Program-made: the position numbers and the translations under genes
The notes under the pieces: model-generated
Database searches by the model: none
Told to the model about the DNA's origin: nothing
What the model saw: the letters and a program-made list of their open reading frames with translations, nothing else
Assembly: GCA_964247695.1 (NCBI GenBank)
Contig: CAXTVI010000004.1
Location: 62,001 to 126,000, forward strand
Reading direction: 5' to 3'
Source: Lichenicoccus sp964247695
Lineage (GTDB): Bacteria > Pseudomonadota > Alphaproteobacteria > Acetobacterales > Acetobacteraceae
Length of the DNA stretch: 64,000 bases
Shown here: positions 7,943 to 17,115 of the stretch, one piece after another
Numbering within the stretch: position 1 is the stretch's first letter
How the letters are laid out: each line of letters begins with the position of its first letter

Positions 7943-10411
7943 TCATGCGGCGTGGTCCCCGGCGACGGACGCGGCGTCCGGCGGGTCCGCCGCGTCCTCT
8001 GGCTTGGCCCGATCGGGTTCGGCCAGTGTGAAGCTGAAGCAGGCGCCGGCGCCACCCGGCCGCAGCGAAGCCTCGATGGTGCCGCCATGCGCCGAGACGA
8101 TCCGCTGGCAGATCGCAAGCCCGAGGCCGAGACCCTGGCTGGCCGGGGCCGACCGGTTGGGAAACCTCCGGAACGGCTCGAACAGGTGCGTCGCATGAAC
8201 CGGATCGAAACCCACGCCGTTATCCTTGACCTGCACCCGAACGATCCCGCCCTCCGGCGGCCGGGCGTGGGCCACGACCTGCAGCGGCCGCGCCGGATCG
8301 CGATACTTCACCGCGTTCGAGAACAGGTTCTGGAACACCCGCCGGACCTGCGCGCGATCGGCACGCACCGACACCCCGTCCAGTCCGTCGAGGCTGATGC
8401 GGGTCTCGGCAAGCACCGGCCGTGCCGGTTCGGAGGACACAGGCGGCTCCCGCCGGATATCCTCCAGGGCCTCGGCGGCGACGTCGCGCAGCGGCACCGG
8501 CTGGGTTCGATCCACGCGGTGACCGGCCAAGGCGAGGCGCGAGAGCTCGGTGATCATGCCCTGCATCCGCGCCGCCGACCGCACCACCGACTGTGTCATC
8601 TGGCGCAGCTCCGCCACCGTCTCCGGGTCGGCCGGGCGCTCCGCGGGCAGGTCCTCGAGGCCCTCGCCGATCACTTCCGTCAGCACCTGGATCTGCCAGA
8701 GCGGCTCGGTCAGGTCGTGCGCCGCGGCATCGGCGAAGAAGCGGGTTTCCTCGCTGCGCCGGCGCAGTTCCTCGTTGCCGCGCGCGATCCCGGCCGCCCG
8801 GGCGAGCAGCGCCTCGCCGAGAGCATCGCGCAACGCCAGCGCCACCGCCACGTCCGCGGCCGACCAGGCGGCCGACCGCCCCCGCACCGACTCCGACCAT
8901 GCCGCGAAGGAGGCTCGCGGCGACAGCGTCAGCAGGTCTGTGGTGCCCGCGGCCGCAGCCTCCCGGGCGGTGTCGGCCTGCTTCTCCGGGTTGCCGGCCC
9001 AGGTCACCACGCGCGCGAGCTCCTGCCGCAGCAGCAGCAGCCAGCCGGCGCCAGGCAGCCGGATCGCCAGCAGGCCGCACGACGCCAACCCGTCGGCAGC
9101 AGCGACGCCGGCTGATTGCGCGCCGAAGCCGGCGGCGAGGTCCGGCGGCAGCAGCATAGGGAGCGCATCGGTCTGCAGCCGCCAATCCGGCGCCGGCCGC
9201 GCGGCACCGACGGATTGATCATCCAGCCATGCGCACAGCCGTTCAAGGACGGCCTCCGGAGGCACGCAGCCGAGCCGCAGCGACTCAAGGCCCGGAGTGC
9301 GCGGACAGACCGCGATCCCGTCTGCCTCGCAGGCCGCCAGCAATCGGGCCGGGCCGTCCGGATCCGGCGCTTGGCCGGGCGCATGCGGCTCCCCTGCGAG
9401 GGGAGGCGCCGGGATGCGCGCCAGCAGGACGAAGCTCGCGGCGCGCAGCAGCGCCGTGCGCCGCTCGACATGGCCCGCCTCGAGTTCCGCGAGGCGCCAG
9501 GACAGCGCCTGCGCCAGGATCTCGGCGGCGAGGCGCAGCTCGGGGCCAACCTGCAGCGGCCCCTGCAGGTGATGGCACGCGAACAGGCCCCAGAGGCCGC
9601 CCTTGCCGTCGCGGATCGCGATCGACATCGAGGCCCGCACCCCCATGTTGGCGAGGTAGGTCAGATGGACCGGCGCCACCCCGCGCAGGACGGCCGGCGA
9701 CAGGTCGATCGGGCCACCCTCGCCATCGAGACGCAGCAGCTGCGACGGCTCGGCGCGCGCATCCGGGATCAGCCGGACCGCGGCGCTGTTGTACAGCCTG
9801 CGGGCCGGCGCCGGGATGTCGCTGGCCGGGAAGCGCAGGCCGAGATAGGCGGCCGGGAGCGTCGGATCCGCAGGTCCGGTCTCCGGCTGGAGCGCCTCGG
9901 CCACCACGTCGCCGCTGCCGTCGCCGAGCAGGCGGTAGGCCATCACCCGGTCGAAGCCGCTGACCTCGCTGACCGCCGCGACCGCGGCGTGACAGGCCGC
10001 GATGCTCCCGGTCTGCCGCTGGATGTCGGCCAGGCCCTGGTTGAGGCGCTCCAGCAGGCGGCGCGGATCGGCGGCCGCCGGACCGACGGGCTCGAGCTCC
10101 AGCAACGCGTCGCCGCAGGACATCCCCCTGAGGGTCGCGTCCCACGGGGTGCCGCGCGCGTCGCGCAGGATGCCGAGCGGCATGTCGCCTGGGGCGGCGG
10201 ACACCGTCGCGTGCTCCAGGCGTCGTCGCGCATCGTCGTCGAGATAGGCCGCCGGATGCGTGTCGTTCCCGCCGCCGGCATTCTCGCTGGCCGCAATGAC
10301 ACGCAGCGCGTCCGCTTCACGCCGCAGCACGAGCAGGACGCCATGCGGCTGGATCAGGCCCGGACTATGGATCGGCTCGACGTCGCAGGCGGTGAGAAGG
10401 GCCTCAGGCAA
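7943..10411 (-). CDS. bphP: Bacteriophytochrome histidine kinase
   Basis: Red/far-red photoreceptor kinase of 822 residues. Domains in order: PAS-like (1-110) with the biliverdin-attachment cysteine C9 in LLTACDVEPIHSPG; GAF (about 130-310) with the PASDIP motif at 195-200, H249 in PVHLTYLANMGVRASMS and the CHH segment at 279-281; PHY (about 320-525) with the tongue motif PRASF at 498-502; then the kinase dimerisation domain with H565 in AAAHDLTEP and an ATPase domain (NLFSNAVKY, VKDNGVGF, GLGLGLAICQ). All key chromophore-binding residues are present, so it should bind biliverdin. No haem oxygenase gene is in the window. First gene of an operon with a receiver-kinase and a NadQ-like regulator; the carbonic anhydrase gene is divergent. 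Confidence 0.95.
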   Translation of the reverse strand: MPEALLTACDVEPIHSPGLIQPHGVLLVLRREADALRVIAASENAGGGNDTHPAAYLDDDARRRLEHATVSAAPGDMPLGILRDARGTPWDATLRGMSCGDALLELEPVGPAAADPRRLLERLNQGLADIQRQTGSIAACHAAVAAVSEVSGFDRVMAYRLLGDGSGDVVAEALQPETGPADPTLPAAYLGLRFPASDIPAPARRLYNSAAVRLIPDARAEPSQLLRLDGEGGPIDLSPAVLRGVAPVHLTYLANMGVRASMSIAIRDGKGGLWGLFACHHLQGPLQVGPELRLAAEILAQALSWRLAELEAGHVERRTALLRAASFVLLARIPAPPLAGEPHAPGQAPDPDGPARLLAACEADGIAVCPRTPGLESLRLGCVPPEAVLERLCAWLDDQSVGAARPAPDWRLQTDALPMLLPPDLAAGFGAQSAGVAAADGLASCGLLAIRLPGAGWLLLLRQELARVVTWAGNPEKQADTAREAAAAGTTDLLTLSPRASFAAWSESVRGRSAAWSAADVAVALALRDALGEALLARAAGIARGNEELRRRSEETRFFADAAAHDLTEPLWQIQVLTEVIGEGLEDLPAERPADPETVAELRQMTQSVVRSAARMQGMITELSRLALAGHRVDRTQPVPLRDVAAEALEDIRREPPVSSEPARPVLAETRISLDGLDGVSVRADRAQVRRVFQNLFSNAVKYRDPARPLQVVAHARPPEGGIVRVQVKDNGVGFDPVHATHLFEPFRRFPNRSAPASQGLGLGLAICQRIVSAHGGTIEASLRPGGAGACFSFTLAEPDRAKPEDAADPPDAASVAGDHAA

Positions 10412-10516
10412 TGATTTCCCTTCTCGAAGCCGTTGCCCCTACAGTCTATTCCACACGGCGGCGGATCGCGAGGGCCGGATCCCGTGTCCAGACAACTCCA
10501 GCCGAGGACATAGCCG

Positions 10517-11209
10517 GTGCCGGACAGCGAGAACGCGACGCTTTCCACGCTCCTCGACGGGGTGCGGCACTTCTCCGCCGAGGTGTTCCCGTCCAACCGC
10601 GAGATGTTCTCGCAGCTGGCGCGGGGCCAGGCACCGCACACGCTGTTCATCACCTGCGCCGACAGCCGGGTCAGTCCCGGCATGATCACCCAGAGCGCGC
10701 CCGGCAACCTGTTCAACCTGCGCAACATCGGCAACATCGTGCCCGCCTATGGCGAGATGCTGGGCGGCGTCTCGGCGGCGATCGAGTATGCCGTGGTGGC
10801 GCTGGGCGTCTCGCACATCATCGTCTGCGGCCATTCCGACTGCGGCGCGATGAAGGCGATGATCGAGCCGCACAGGCACGGGCTCGAGCGCATGCCGACC
10901 GTCGCGTCCTGGCTGCGCAACGCCGAGGCGGCGCGCGCGGTGACCCAGGCGCTGCTGTCGCACTCCGATGCGCCGGAGGACGATGGCGCGCACGCGGTCG
11001 CGACCATGGCCGAGCAGAACGTGCTGCTGCAGTTGTCGCACCTGCGCACCCACCCGGCGGTCGCAGCGAGGCTGGCCGAGGGCCGCCTGGTGATCCAGGG
11101 CTGGCTCTATGATATCGCCTCCGGAACGGTGCGCATCCTCGACGAACTGACCCGCAGGGCGATCAGCCTGCAGGAAGCCCGGGCCAGGCTGCAGCCGACA
11201 CGGGAATGA
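10517..11209 (+). CDS. Beta-class carbonic anhydrase
   Basis: Zinc enzyme for reversible hydration of CO2, 230 residues. Zinc ligands are C47 (TCADSR), H106 and C109 (CGHSDCGAMKAM); the D49-R51 dyad is intact and LRNIGNIVP is the conserved active-site strand. No signal peptide, so cytoplasmic. The GTG at 10517 has GAGGA eight bases upstream. Its stop overlaps the ATG of the next gene (ATGA), so the two are co-transcribed. It is divergent from the phytochrome operon, with a 105-base shared upstream region. Confidence 0.95.
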   Translation: MPDSENATLSTLLDGVRHFSAEVFPSNREMFSQLARGQAPHTLFITCADSRVSPGMITQSAPGNLFNLRNIGNIVPAYGEMLGGVSAAIEYAVVALGVSHIIVCGHSDCGAMKAMIEPHRHGLERMPTVASWLRNAEAARAVTQALLSHSDAPEDDGAHAVATMAEQNVLLQLSHLRTHPAVAARLAEGRLVIQGWLYDIASGTVRILDELTRRAISLQEARARLQPTRE

Positions 11210-12099
11210 AGTGCTTCCTGGCGCTGTGCCTTGCGCTCTGGCTGCCGCTCACCGGCCCGGGTGCCCAGGCGGCCGCGCCGACCGCCACGCCAGCGGCGAT
11301 CAAGCTGGCGACCTGGAACCTGGAATGGCTGACCACGCGTCCGACCGGCGATCCGTCGCTGCCGGACGACGCAACGACGAAGCTCCCCGCGGATATTGCG
11401 ACACTGGCGGCCTACGCCGCCCATCTCGATGCCGATGCGGTCGGCATCGAGGAGGTGGACGGACCCGAGATCGCCGCCCGCATCTTCCCGGCCGACCGCT
11501 ACCAGATCTTCATGACCGGTGACCACGTCGTGCAGCGGGTCGGGATCGCGGTGCGTCGTGGCTTCGAAGTGGTGCGGCATCCCGACCTGCTGGCGCTCGA
11601 CGTCACCAGCCCGGATGCCGAGCACCATCTGCGCAGCGGCCTCGACGTCACCATCACCCGCGCCGGGCTGCAGTTGCGCGTCCTCGTGGTGCATCTGAAG
11701 ACCGGATGCTGGCGGTCCGGCTTCAGCGAAACCGAGCCCTACCAGTGCAAGCTGCTGCATCGGCAGCTCGAGATCCTGAAGGCCTGGCTGGAGGCGCGGC
11801 AGGCCGAGCACGTCCCGTTCGTGCTGATGGGCGACTTCAACCGCAACATGCCGGCGCACGACGTGTTCCTCGACGCCCTCGAGGCCTCGGCGCCGATGGT
11901 GCTCGCCACCAGCGGCCATATCAGCCCGTGCTGGGGCGGCGAGAACTTCATCGACCACATCTTTGCGGGCGGTCCGGCAGCGCCCTGGCTGGAGCCGGAG
12001 ACGCTGCGGGTCATGGTCTATCGCGAAACCTCGCCGGAAATGAAGGAGCGGCTATCGGACCATTGCGCGGTCAGCGTGCTGCTGGACCCGGCCAGATAG
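11206..12099 (+). CDS. Exported endonuclease/exonuclease/phosphatase-family protein
   Basis: A 297-residue protein with a signal peptide (about residues 1-24, ending AQAAA) followed by an EEP-fold domain. Conserved features are LATWNLEWL (metal-binding strand), GIEEVDGPE (catalytic Glu), VLMGDFNRN (catalytic Asp/Asn pair) and the late FIDHIFAGG and LSDHCAVSV histidine motifs. The family cuts phosphodiester bonds in nucleic acids, phospholipids or sugar phosphates; the substrate is not evident here. Predicted to be periplasmic or secreted. Its start overlaps the carbonic anhydrase stop by four bases. Confidence 0.85.
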   Translation: MKCFLALCLALWLPLTGPGAQAAAPTATPAAIKLATWNLEWLTTRPTGDPSLPDDATTKLPADIATLAAYAAHLDADAVGIEEVDGPEIAARIFPADRYQIFMTGDHVVQRVGIAVRRGFEVVRHPDLLALDVTSPDAEHHLRSGLDVTITRAGLQLRVLVVHLKTGCWRSGFSETEPYQCKLLHRQLEILKAWLEARQAEHVPFVLMGDFNRNMPAHDVFLDALEASAPMVLATSGHISPCWGGENFIDHIFAGGPAAPWLEPETLRVMVYRETSPEMKERLSDHCAVSVLLDPAR

Positions 12100-12109
12100 C
12101 CGGCCGCGT

Positions 12110-12919
12110 TCAGAAGCTGCTGCTGTCGTCGTCCCAACCGCCACCGCCGCCGCTGTTGTCGTCGAAGCCGCCGCCGTCGAAGCCGCCGCCGCCGCCGCCG
12201 AAGTTCGGATCGACGTCGGTGCCCTGGCCGCCGAACGGATCACCGCCGGCACCGGTCGCACCATCGCCGTAGTTGTTGTTGATGACGGTCTCGCCGCCGC
12301 CGCCGAAACCGCCACCACCGCCAAATCCGCCGCCCATGCCGCCCTCATGGCCGCTGAACATGTCCATCAGCGCGTTGCCGACCACCATGCCACCGGCAAC
12401 GCCCGCCGCCGTGGTCAGGGCCGAGCCGAGAAAGCTTGAGCCGCCACCGCCCTGCTGCTGGAACATGCCCGGCTGGTAGCCCGGCGGGTAGCTCGGCTGC
12501 GGCGGTGGCGGCATCTGGGCGTAGTTCGGCGGCGCCTGGCGCTGCTGTCCACCCCCGAACAGGCCGCCGAACAGGCCGCCGCCGCGCTGCTGGCCACCTT
12601 GCTGCTGCGCCGCCTGGATCGCCTGCTGCGCCTGCATCTGCGTGTTCTGCAATTCCCACTCGAGCCGCTTGATGCGGTTCTGCGCCTCGGCGAGAGCCGC
12701 TTCCTGCACGATCGCGGTCTGCGTGATGCGGTAGCGCGCCTGCGGATACTGGTTGAAATTGTCCGCGATGAAGCGATCGGCCTCGGGATCGATCGGCGGC
12801 AGGCTCGGCTGCGTGGCCGGCACGCTGGCGCTGAACCCACCCCCACTGACGCCTCCCTGGGGCTGGCCGGAGACCCGGGCGACGAACCGGGCGATGAGGT
12901 CGCGTTCCTCGTTGGTCAT
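12110..12919 (-). CDS. DUF2076 family protein
   Basis: The N-terminus MTNEERDLIARFVARV, a conserved IDPEADRFIADNFNQYPQAR segment and a helical QAALAEAQNRIKRLEWELQ-like stretch match the DUF2076 family, whose function is unknown. The rest is low complexity: Gln/Gly/Pro-rich linkers, a short hydrophobic segment with FLGSALTTAAGVAGGMVVG, then Gly-Asp-rich repeats ending in WDDDSSSF. The hydrophobic segment could be a membrane insertion point. The ATG at 12919 fits the family start; an in-frame ATG five codons upstream (12934) is an alternative. Convergent with the EEP-family gene, only ten bases apart. Confidence 0.75.
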   Translation of the reverse strand: MTNEERDLIARFVARVSGQPQGGVSGGGFSASVPATQPSLPPIDPEADRFIADNFNQYPQARYRITQTAIVQEAALAEAQNRIKRLEWELQNTQMQAQQAIQAAQQQGGQQRGGGLFGGLFGGGQQRQAPPNYAQMPPPPQPSYPPGYQPGMFQQQGGGGSSFLGSALTTAAGVAGGMVVGNALMDMFSGHEGGMGGGFGGGGGFGGGGETVINNNYGDGATGAGGDPFGGQGTDVDPNFGGGGGGFDGGGFDDNSGGGGGWDDDSSSF

Positions 12920-12988
12920 GGCAGCATGATCCATCCAGATGGCAGGATGGTGATGTGGCCGCGCCCCAGGCGAGCGTCAAGCGGTGCG

Positions 12989-13393
12989 CTACCGCGCCCA
13001 CTCGATCTTCGGGCAGCGATCCATCACCACGCGCAGCCCGGCCGCTCGCGCTGTTGCGGCGGCTGCCTCGTCGATCACGCCGAGCTGCAGCCAGAGCGTG
13101 CGCGCGCCAAGCCTGATCGCCTCGTCCGCGATGCCGGCGACATGCTCGGAGGCGCGAAACACGTCGACCATGTCGAGCGGCGCCGCATCGGCGAGGGTCG
13201 CCATCACCGGCTGGCCGAGAAGGCTCTGGCCGGCGAGGCCCGGATTGACCGGCACCACGGTGAAGCCCTGTTCGAGCAGAAACCGCATGACGCCATGCGA
13301 CGGCCGCGCCGGGTTGGCCGAGGCGCCGACCACGGCGATGCGCCGGGTGTCTGCCCGGATCTGCTCGACCAGGGTTTGCTCGTCCGCTGCCAT
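12989..13393 (-). CDS. CoA-binding (YccU-type) protein
   Basis: A 134-residue single-domain Rossmann protein. IAVVGASANPARPSHGVM is the nucleotide-binding loop of the CoA_binding family, followed by GFTVVPVNPG and VDVFRASEHV; LWLQLGVIDEAA and VVMDRCPKIEW near the C-terminus are conserved in YccU homologues. The family resembles the CoA-binding domain of succinyl-CoA synthetase; its physiological role is not established. Divergent from glyQ. Confidence 0.9.
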   Translation of the reverse strand: MAADEQTLVEQIRADTRRIAVVGASANPARPSHGVMRFLLEQGFTVVPVNPGLAGQSLLGQPVMATLADAAPLDMVDVFRASEHVAGIADEAIRLGARTLWLQLGVIDEAAAATARAAGLRVVMDRCPKIEWAR

Positions 13394-13492
13394 GGGATGC
13401 CGCCCTGCTTGCCGCCCTGCCGGCCCTGAACCTATGGTGCCGCCCCCGCGTCGACCACCCCTAAGTCCAATCCTCGCATCCGGAGAGCGCGC

Positions 13493-14356
13493 GTGCCCCT
13501 GGCGCCGGCCCTAAGCTTCCAGTCGCTGATCCTGAGGCTGCACGAGTTCTGGTCGGACCGAGGCTGCGCCATCCTGCAGCCGTACGACATCGAGGTCGGC
13601 GCCGGCACGCTGTCGCCGCATACCAGCCTGCGGGCACTCGGTTCGCGACCCTGGAAAACCGCCTACGTGCAACCCTGCCGGCGCCCGTCCGACGGCCGCT
13701 ACGGCGAGAACCCGAACCGGCTGCAGCACTACTACCAATACCAGGTGCTGCTGAAGCCGACCGCCGCGGACAGCCAGGCGCTGCTGCTCGACAGCTACCG
13801 CGCGATCGGCATCGATCCCGCGCTGCACGACATCCGCTTCGTCGAGGACGACTGGGAGAACCCGACCATCGGCGCCTGGGGCCTGGGCTGGGAGGTCTGG
13901 TGCGACGGCATGGAGGTGACGCAGTTCACCTATTTCCAGCAGGTCGGCGGGATCCCGGTGGCGCTGCCCTCGACAGAACTCACCTACGGGCTGGAGCGAC
14001 TGGCGATGTACGTCCAGGGCGTCGAGCGGGTGTACGACCTCGACTATGACGGCCACGGCCTGACCTACGGCGACGTGTTCCTGCGCGCCGAGCGCGACTA
14101 CTCGCGGCACAATTTCGAACTGGCCGACACCGCGATGCTGCTGCGCCATTTCGACGACGCCGAGCGCGAGAGCCTGGCGCTGGTGCAGGCGGGCGTGGCG
14201 CAGCCGGCCTACGACCAGTGCCTGAAGGCGAGCCACCTGTTCAACCTGCTGGACGCGCGCGGCGTGATCAGCGTGACCGAGCGCGCCGCCTATATCGGCC
14301 GCGTCCGCACCCTGGCACGAGCCGCCTGCGAAGCCTGGCTGGCGGGCGAGGCCTGA
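13493..14356 (+). CDS. glyQ: Glycyl-tRNA synthetase alpha subunit
   Basis: Catalytic subunit of the bacterial alpha2-beta2 class II glycyl-tRNA synthetase, 287 residues. It carries the class II motifs around YDIEVGAGTLSPHTSLRALG, QPCRRPSDGRYGENPNRLQHY and YFQQVGGIPV, with ELTYGLERLAMYVQGV as motif 3. It activates glycine with ATP and needs GlyS to charge tRNA. The start is GTG at 13493 with GGAGAG five bases upstream. glyS starts three bases after the stop. Confidence 0.97.
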   Translation: MPLAPALSFQSLILRLHEFWSDRGCAILQPYDIEVGAGTLSPHTSLRALGSRPWKTAYVQPCRRPSDGRYGENPNRLQHYYQYQVLLKPTAADSQALLLDSYRAIGIDPALHDIRFVEDDWENPTIGAWGLGWEVWCDGMEVTQFTYFQQVGGIPVALPSTELTYGLERLAMYVQGVERVYDLDYDGHGLTYGDVFLRAERDYSRHNFELADTAMLLRHFDDAERESLALVQAGVAQPAYDQCLKASHLFNLLDARGVISVTERAAYIGRVRTLARAACEAWLAGEA

Positions 14357-14359
14357 GCG

Positions 14360-16423
14360 ATGCCCGAACTGCTGATCGAACTGTTCTCCGAGGAGATCCC
14401 GGCGCGCATGCAGCGCGATGGGGCCGCCGCCCTCGAACGCCTCGTGCTGGAGGCGCTGGCGCCGCTCAATCCGAGAGATGCGCAGCATTACTGGGGCCCG
14501 CGCCGGATTGCGCTGTCCGCGACGCTCGACGCGGCGGTGCCGGGCAGCACCAGTTCCGAGCGCGGTCCGCGCGAGAACGCACCGGAGCAGGCTCTTGCCG
14601 GGTTCCTGCGCAAGCATGGCGCCACGCGCGATGAGGCTCGTCTGGAGAACGGCTTCTGGGTGCTCGATCGTCAGCATCGAGCTGTTGAGGCTCCAGGTCT
14701 GATCCTGCAGGAGATGCCGGGTCTTCTGCGGCGGTTTCCCTGGCCGAAATCCATGCGGTGGGGCGACACCAGCAGCTTCACCTGGGTGCGCCCACTGCGC
14801 GGGATGCTCTGCCTGTTGGACGGTGAACTGGTTCGGTTCGATCTTGGTGCGGACAGTAAGGATGATGGCCACGGTCTGGCTGCCGGGAATGTCAGCACAG
14901 GCCACCGCTTCCTCTCGCCTGTCGATTTCACGGTAACCGGCGTTCAGCAGTGGAAGGATGGCCTGCGCGAGCGTTACGTGCTGGTCGATGCCGGCGAGCG
15001 GGTGGCGGTGGTACGCGACGGCATCGCGCGTCTCGCTGAGGAAGCCGGCTATGTCGTGGTGCAGGACGACGGTCTTCTCGAGGAGGTCGCGGGCCTGGTG
15101 GAGTGGCCGGTGCCGCTGCTGGGCCGCATCGACGACGCCTTCATGGACCTGCCACCCGAGGTCATGCAGGTCAGCATGCGGGTCAACCAGCGCTACTTCG
15201 CCCTGCGCAAGCCGGACGGCTCGGCCGCCCCGGCCTTCGCGTTCGCCGCCAACACTGTTGCGCGCGACAACGGCGCGCTCACGGTCGCCGGCAACGAGCG
15301 CGTGCTGCGCGCGCGCTTCTCGGATGCGCGGCATTTCTGGGACCTCGACCGCGCGACGCCACTCGCTGACCGCGTCACGGCGCTCGATACGGTGACCTTC
15401 CACGCCGCCCTCGGCAGCCAGGGAGCCCGCATCGCGCGGCTCGAGCGGCTGGCTGCGCTCATTGCCGTACGGGTCGGAACCGATCCGGCGCCGGCGGCAC
15501 GGGCGGCACGGCTGGCCAAGGCGGACCTGACGACCGGGATGGTCGGCGAGTTCCCGGAGCTGCAGGGCATCATGGGCGGATACTACGCCCGTCATGACGG
15601 CGAAGCGCCGGAGGTGGCTGCCGCAATCCGCGAGCACTACCAGCCGCGCGGCGCCGGCGACGCGGTGCCGCAGGCGCCGGTCTCGGTCGCGGTCGCACTC
15701 GCCGACCGCATCGACAGCCTCGCGGCGCTATTCGCCGCCGGTGAGAAGCCCGGCGGCTCCGGCGATCCCTTTGCACTGCGCCGCGCCGCCCTCGGCGTGA
15801 TCCGCATCGTGCGTGACAATGCCCTCCGGCTGGACGTCTTCGCCCTGTGCCATACCGCCGCCGAGGCGCTGCCTGAACCGCTGCGCGCGGCGCCCGACCT
15901 CGACCTGCTGCCCGGCTTCATCGCCGAGCGCCTGCGTGTGCAGTTGCGCACCGAAGGTGCGCGGCACGACGTGCTGGCGGCGGTGAACGCGACCGGCCTG
16001 GATGGTGACCTGGTGCGCGTGCTGGCCCGCGCGGACGCCGTCAGCACGCTGCTCGGCACCGAGGACGGCCGCAACCTGCTGGCGGCGGCGAAGCGTTCCG
16101 CGAACATCCTGCGCATCGAGGAACGGCGCGATGGCCCGCACGACGCGGCCCCCGATCCGGCCCTCTACGCGCAGAACGAGGAGCGGGCGCTGGCCGCAGC
16201 CCTTGCCGAGACCCTGCCGGGTGTTGCCGACGCGATCGGCGCCGAGCGCTTCGAGGCGGCGATGACCGCGCTTTCTGCCCTGCGCCGGCCGCTGGACGCA
16301 TTCTTCGAGACGGTCACGGTGAACGCCGACGACGCCGCCACGCGGCGCAATCGGCTTCGCCTGCTCTCCGCGCTGCGCGGCGGCATGGCGCTTATCGCGG
16401 ATTTCGCCCTGATCGAGGGCTGA
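14360..16423 (+). CDS. glyS: Glycyl-tRNA synthetase beta subunit
   Basis: Beta subunit (687 residues) that binds and positions tRNA-Gly for the alpha subunit. Typical segments: the N-terminal PELLIELFSEEIPARM, WPKSMRW, VMQVSMRVNQRYFALR, LGSQGARIARLERLA, KADLTTGMVGEFPELQGIMG, and the C-terminal anticodon-binding-like helical region. Codons in about 14591-14995 are unusually rich in third-position T (GCT, CTT, CGT, GTT, GGT) compared with the rest of the gene; the protein motifs remain intact there. Convergent with the Nudix gene, eight bases away. Confidence 0.97.
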   Translation: MPELLIELFSEEIPARMQRDGAAALERLVLEALAPLNPRDAQHYWGPRRIALSATLDAAVPGSTSSERGPRENAPEQALAGFLRKHGATRDEARLENGFWVLDRQHRAVEAPGLILQEMPGLLRRFPWPKSMRWGDTSSFTWVRPLRGMLCLLDGELVRFDLGADSKDDGHGLAAGNVSTGHRFLSPVDFTVTGVQQWKDGLRERYVLVDAGERVAVVRDGIARLAEEAGYVVVQDDGLLEEVAGLVEWPVPLLGRIDDAFMDLPPEVMQVSMRVNQRYFALRKPDGSAAPAFAFAANTVARDNGALTVAGNERVLRARFSDARHFWDLDRATPLADRVTALDTVTFHAALGSQGARIARLERLAALIAVRVGTDPAPAARAARLAKADLTTGMVGEFPELQGIMGGYYARHDGEAPEVAAAIREHYQPRGAGDAVPQAPVSVAVALADRIDSLAALFAAGEKPGGSGDPFALRRAALGVIRIVRDNALRLDVFALCHTAAEALPEPLRAAPDLDLLPGFIAERLRVQLRTEGARHDVLAAVNATGLDGDLVRVLARADAVSTLLGTEDGRNLLAAAKRSANILRIEERRDGPHDAAPDPALYAQNEERALAAALAETLPGVADAIGAERFEAAMTALSALRRPLDAFFETVTVNADDAATRRNRLRLLSALRGGMALIADFALIEG

Positions 16424-16431
16424 GCCAGGCC

Positions 16432-17037
16432 TCAGACCAGGCCGGCGAGGCGCGCGTGCTGCAGCAATATGATGGTCTTGGCGTCCACGATGCGGCCGTC
16501 GGCGATCATCGCCATTGCCTCGTCGGCGGTCGGTTCCAGCACCTCGATATCCTCGCCCTCGCCGGCCAGGCCGCCGCCGGCGCCGGTGCGGTCGGCGCCG
16601 GTATATTCGGCGACGAACAGGCTGAGACGCTCGGTGATCGCGCCCGGGCTCATGAACGCGTCGAATACCCGGCGCACCGAACGCAGCACGACCCCGGCTT
16701 CCTCGTGCGCCTCCTTGATGACGGCGATGTCCGGCGGCTTGTCATCAACCAGCCCCGCGATGACCTCGATGAGCGGGATCCGGTGCCCCGAGGCGTAAGC
16801 AGGGAACCGGAACTGCCGCACCAGCAGCACGCGGCCACGGGCCGGATCGTAGGCGAGCACGGCGCAGCCGTTGCCCGTCGTGTAGGTCTCGCGGTCCAGA
16901 GCCTGCCATGCCCCGTCGAAGCGCCGGTGCTCGAAGCGCGTCGTCCTCAGGACGCCGTGCCCCTCCGCCAGCACCCGCACCCCGAGGATGCGGACCTCGT
17001 CCTCCGGCAGGCTGCCGTCGCTTGCGCCGTCGCCCAT
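16432..17037 (-). CDS. Nudix hydrolase, NudK/ADP-ribose pyrophosphatase type
   Basis: A 201-residue Nudix protein. The Nudix box reads GLVDDKPPDIAVIKEAHEEA followed by GV: the metal-binding KEAHEEAG part is present, but the glutamate expected six residues after the first glycine is a proline. Upstream, VLLVRQFRFPAYASG and LIEVIAGLVD resemble NudK (GDP-mannose) and ADP-ribose pyrophosphatases. Hydrolysis of an NDP-sugar is likely; the exact substrate is not settled. The ATG at 17037 has AAGGA upstream; a longer frame reaches 17091 through the infC terminator and is rejected as the start. It lies downstream of infC, separated by a terminator. Confidence 0.85.
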   Translation of the reverse strand: MGDGASDGSLPEDEVRILGVRVLAEGHGVLRTTRFEHRRFDGAWQALDRETYTTGNGCAVLAYDPARGRVLLVRQFRFPAYASGHRIPLIEVIAGLVDDKPPDIAVIKEAHEEAGVVLRSVRRVFDAFMSPGAITERLSLFVAEYTGADRTGAGGGLAGEGEDIEVLEPTADEAMAMIADGRIVDAKTIILLQHARLAGLV

Positions 17038-17060
17038 GTCGGAATTTTCCTTGCTGCGCC

Positions 17061-17088
17061 CAAAGAAAACCCGGGCTCTCGCCCGGGT
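17061..17088 (-). terminator. Intrinsic terminator of thrS-infC
   Basis: On the minus strand ACCCGGGC, loop GAGA and GCCCGGGT form a perfect 8-bp stem (17088-17069), followed at once by TTTCTTTG. It lies 27 bases after the infC stop. This is the clearest rho-independent terminator in the window. Confidence 0.85.
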
Positions 17089-17115
17089 CATCGAACTCGC
17101 CAGTTTGGCCTGAGA

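Noticed and set aside
10485..10494. TGTCCAGACA between bphP and the carbonic anhydrase gene, considered as a light-regulator (PpsR-type) site
   Set aside because: The spacing between TGT and ACA is far shorter than the known TGT-N12-ACA pattern, and only one copy is present.
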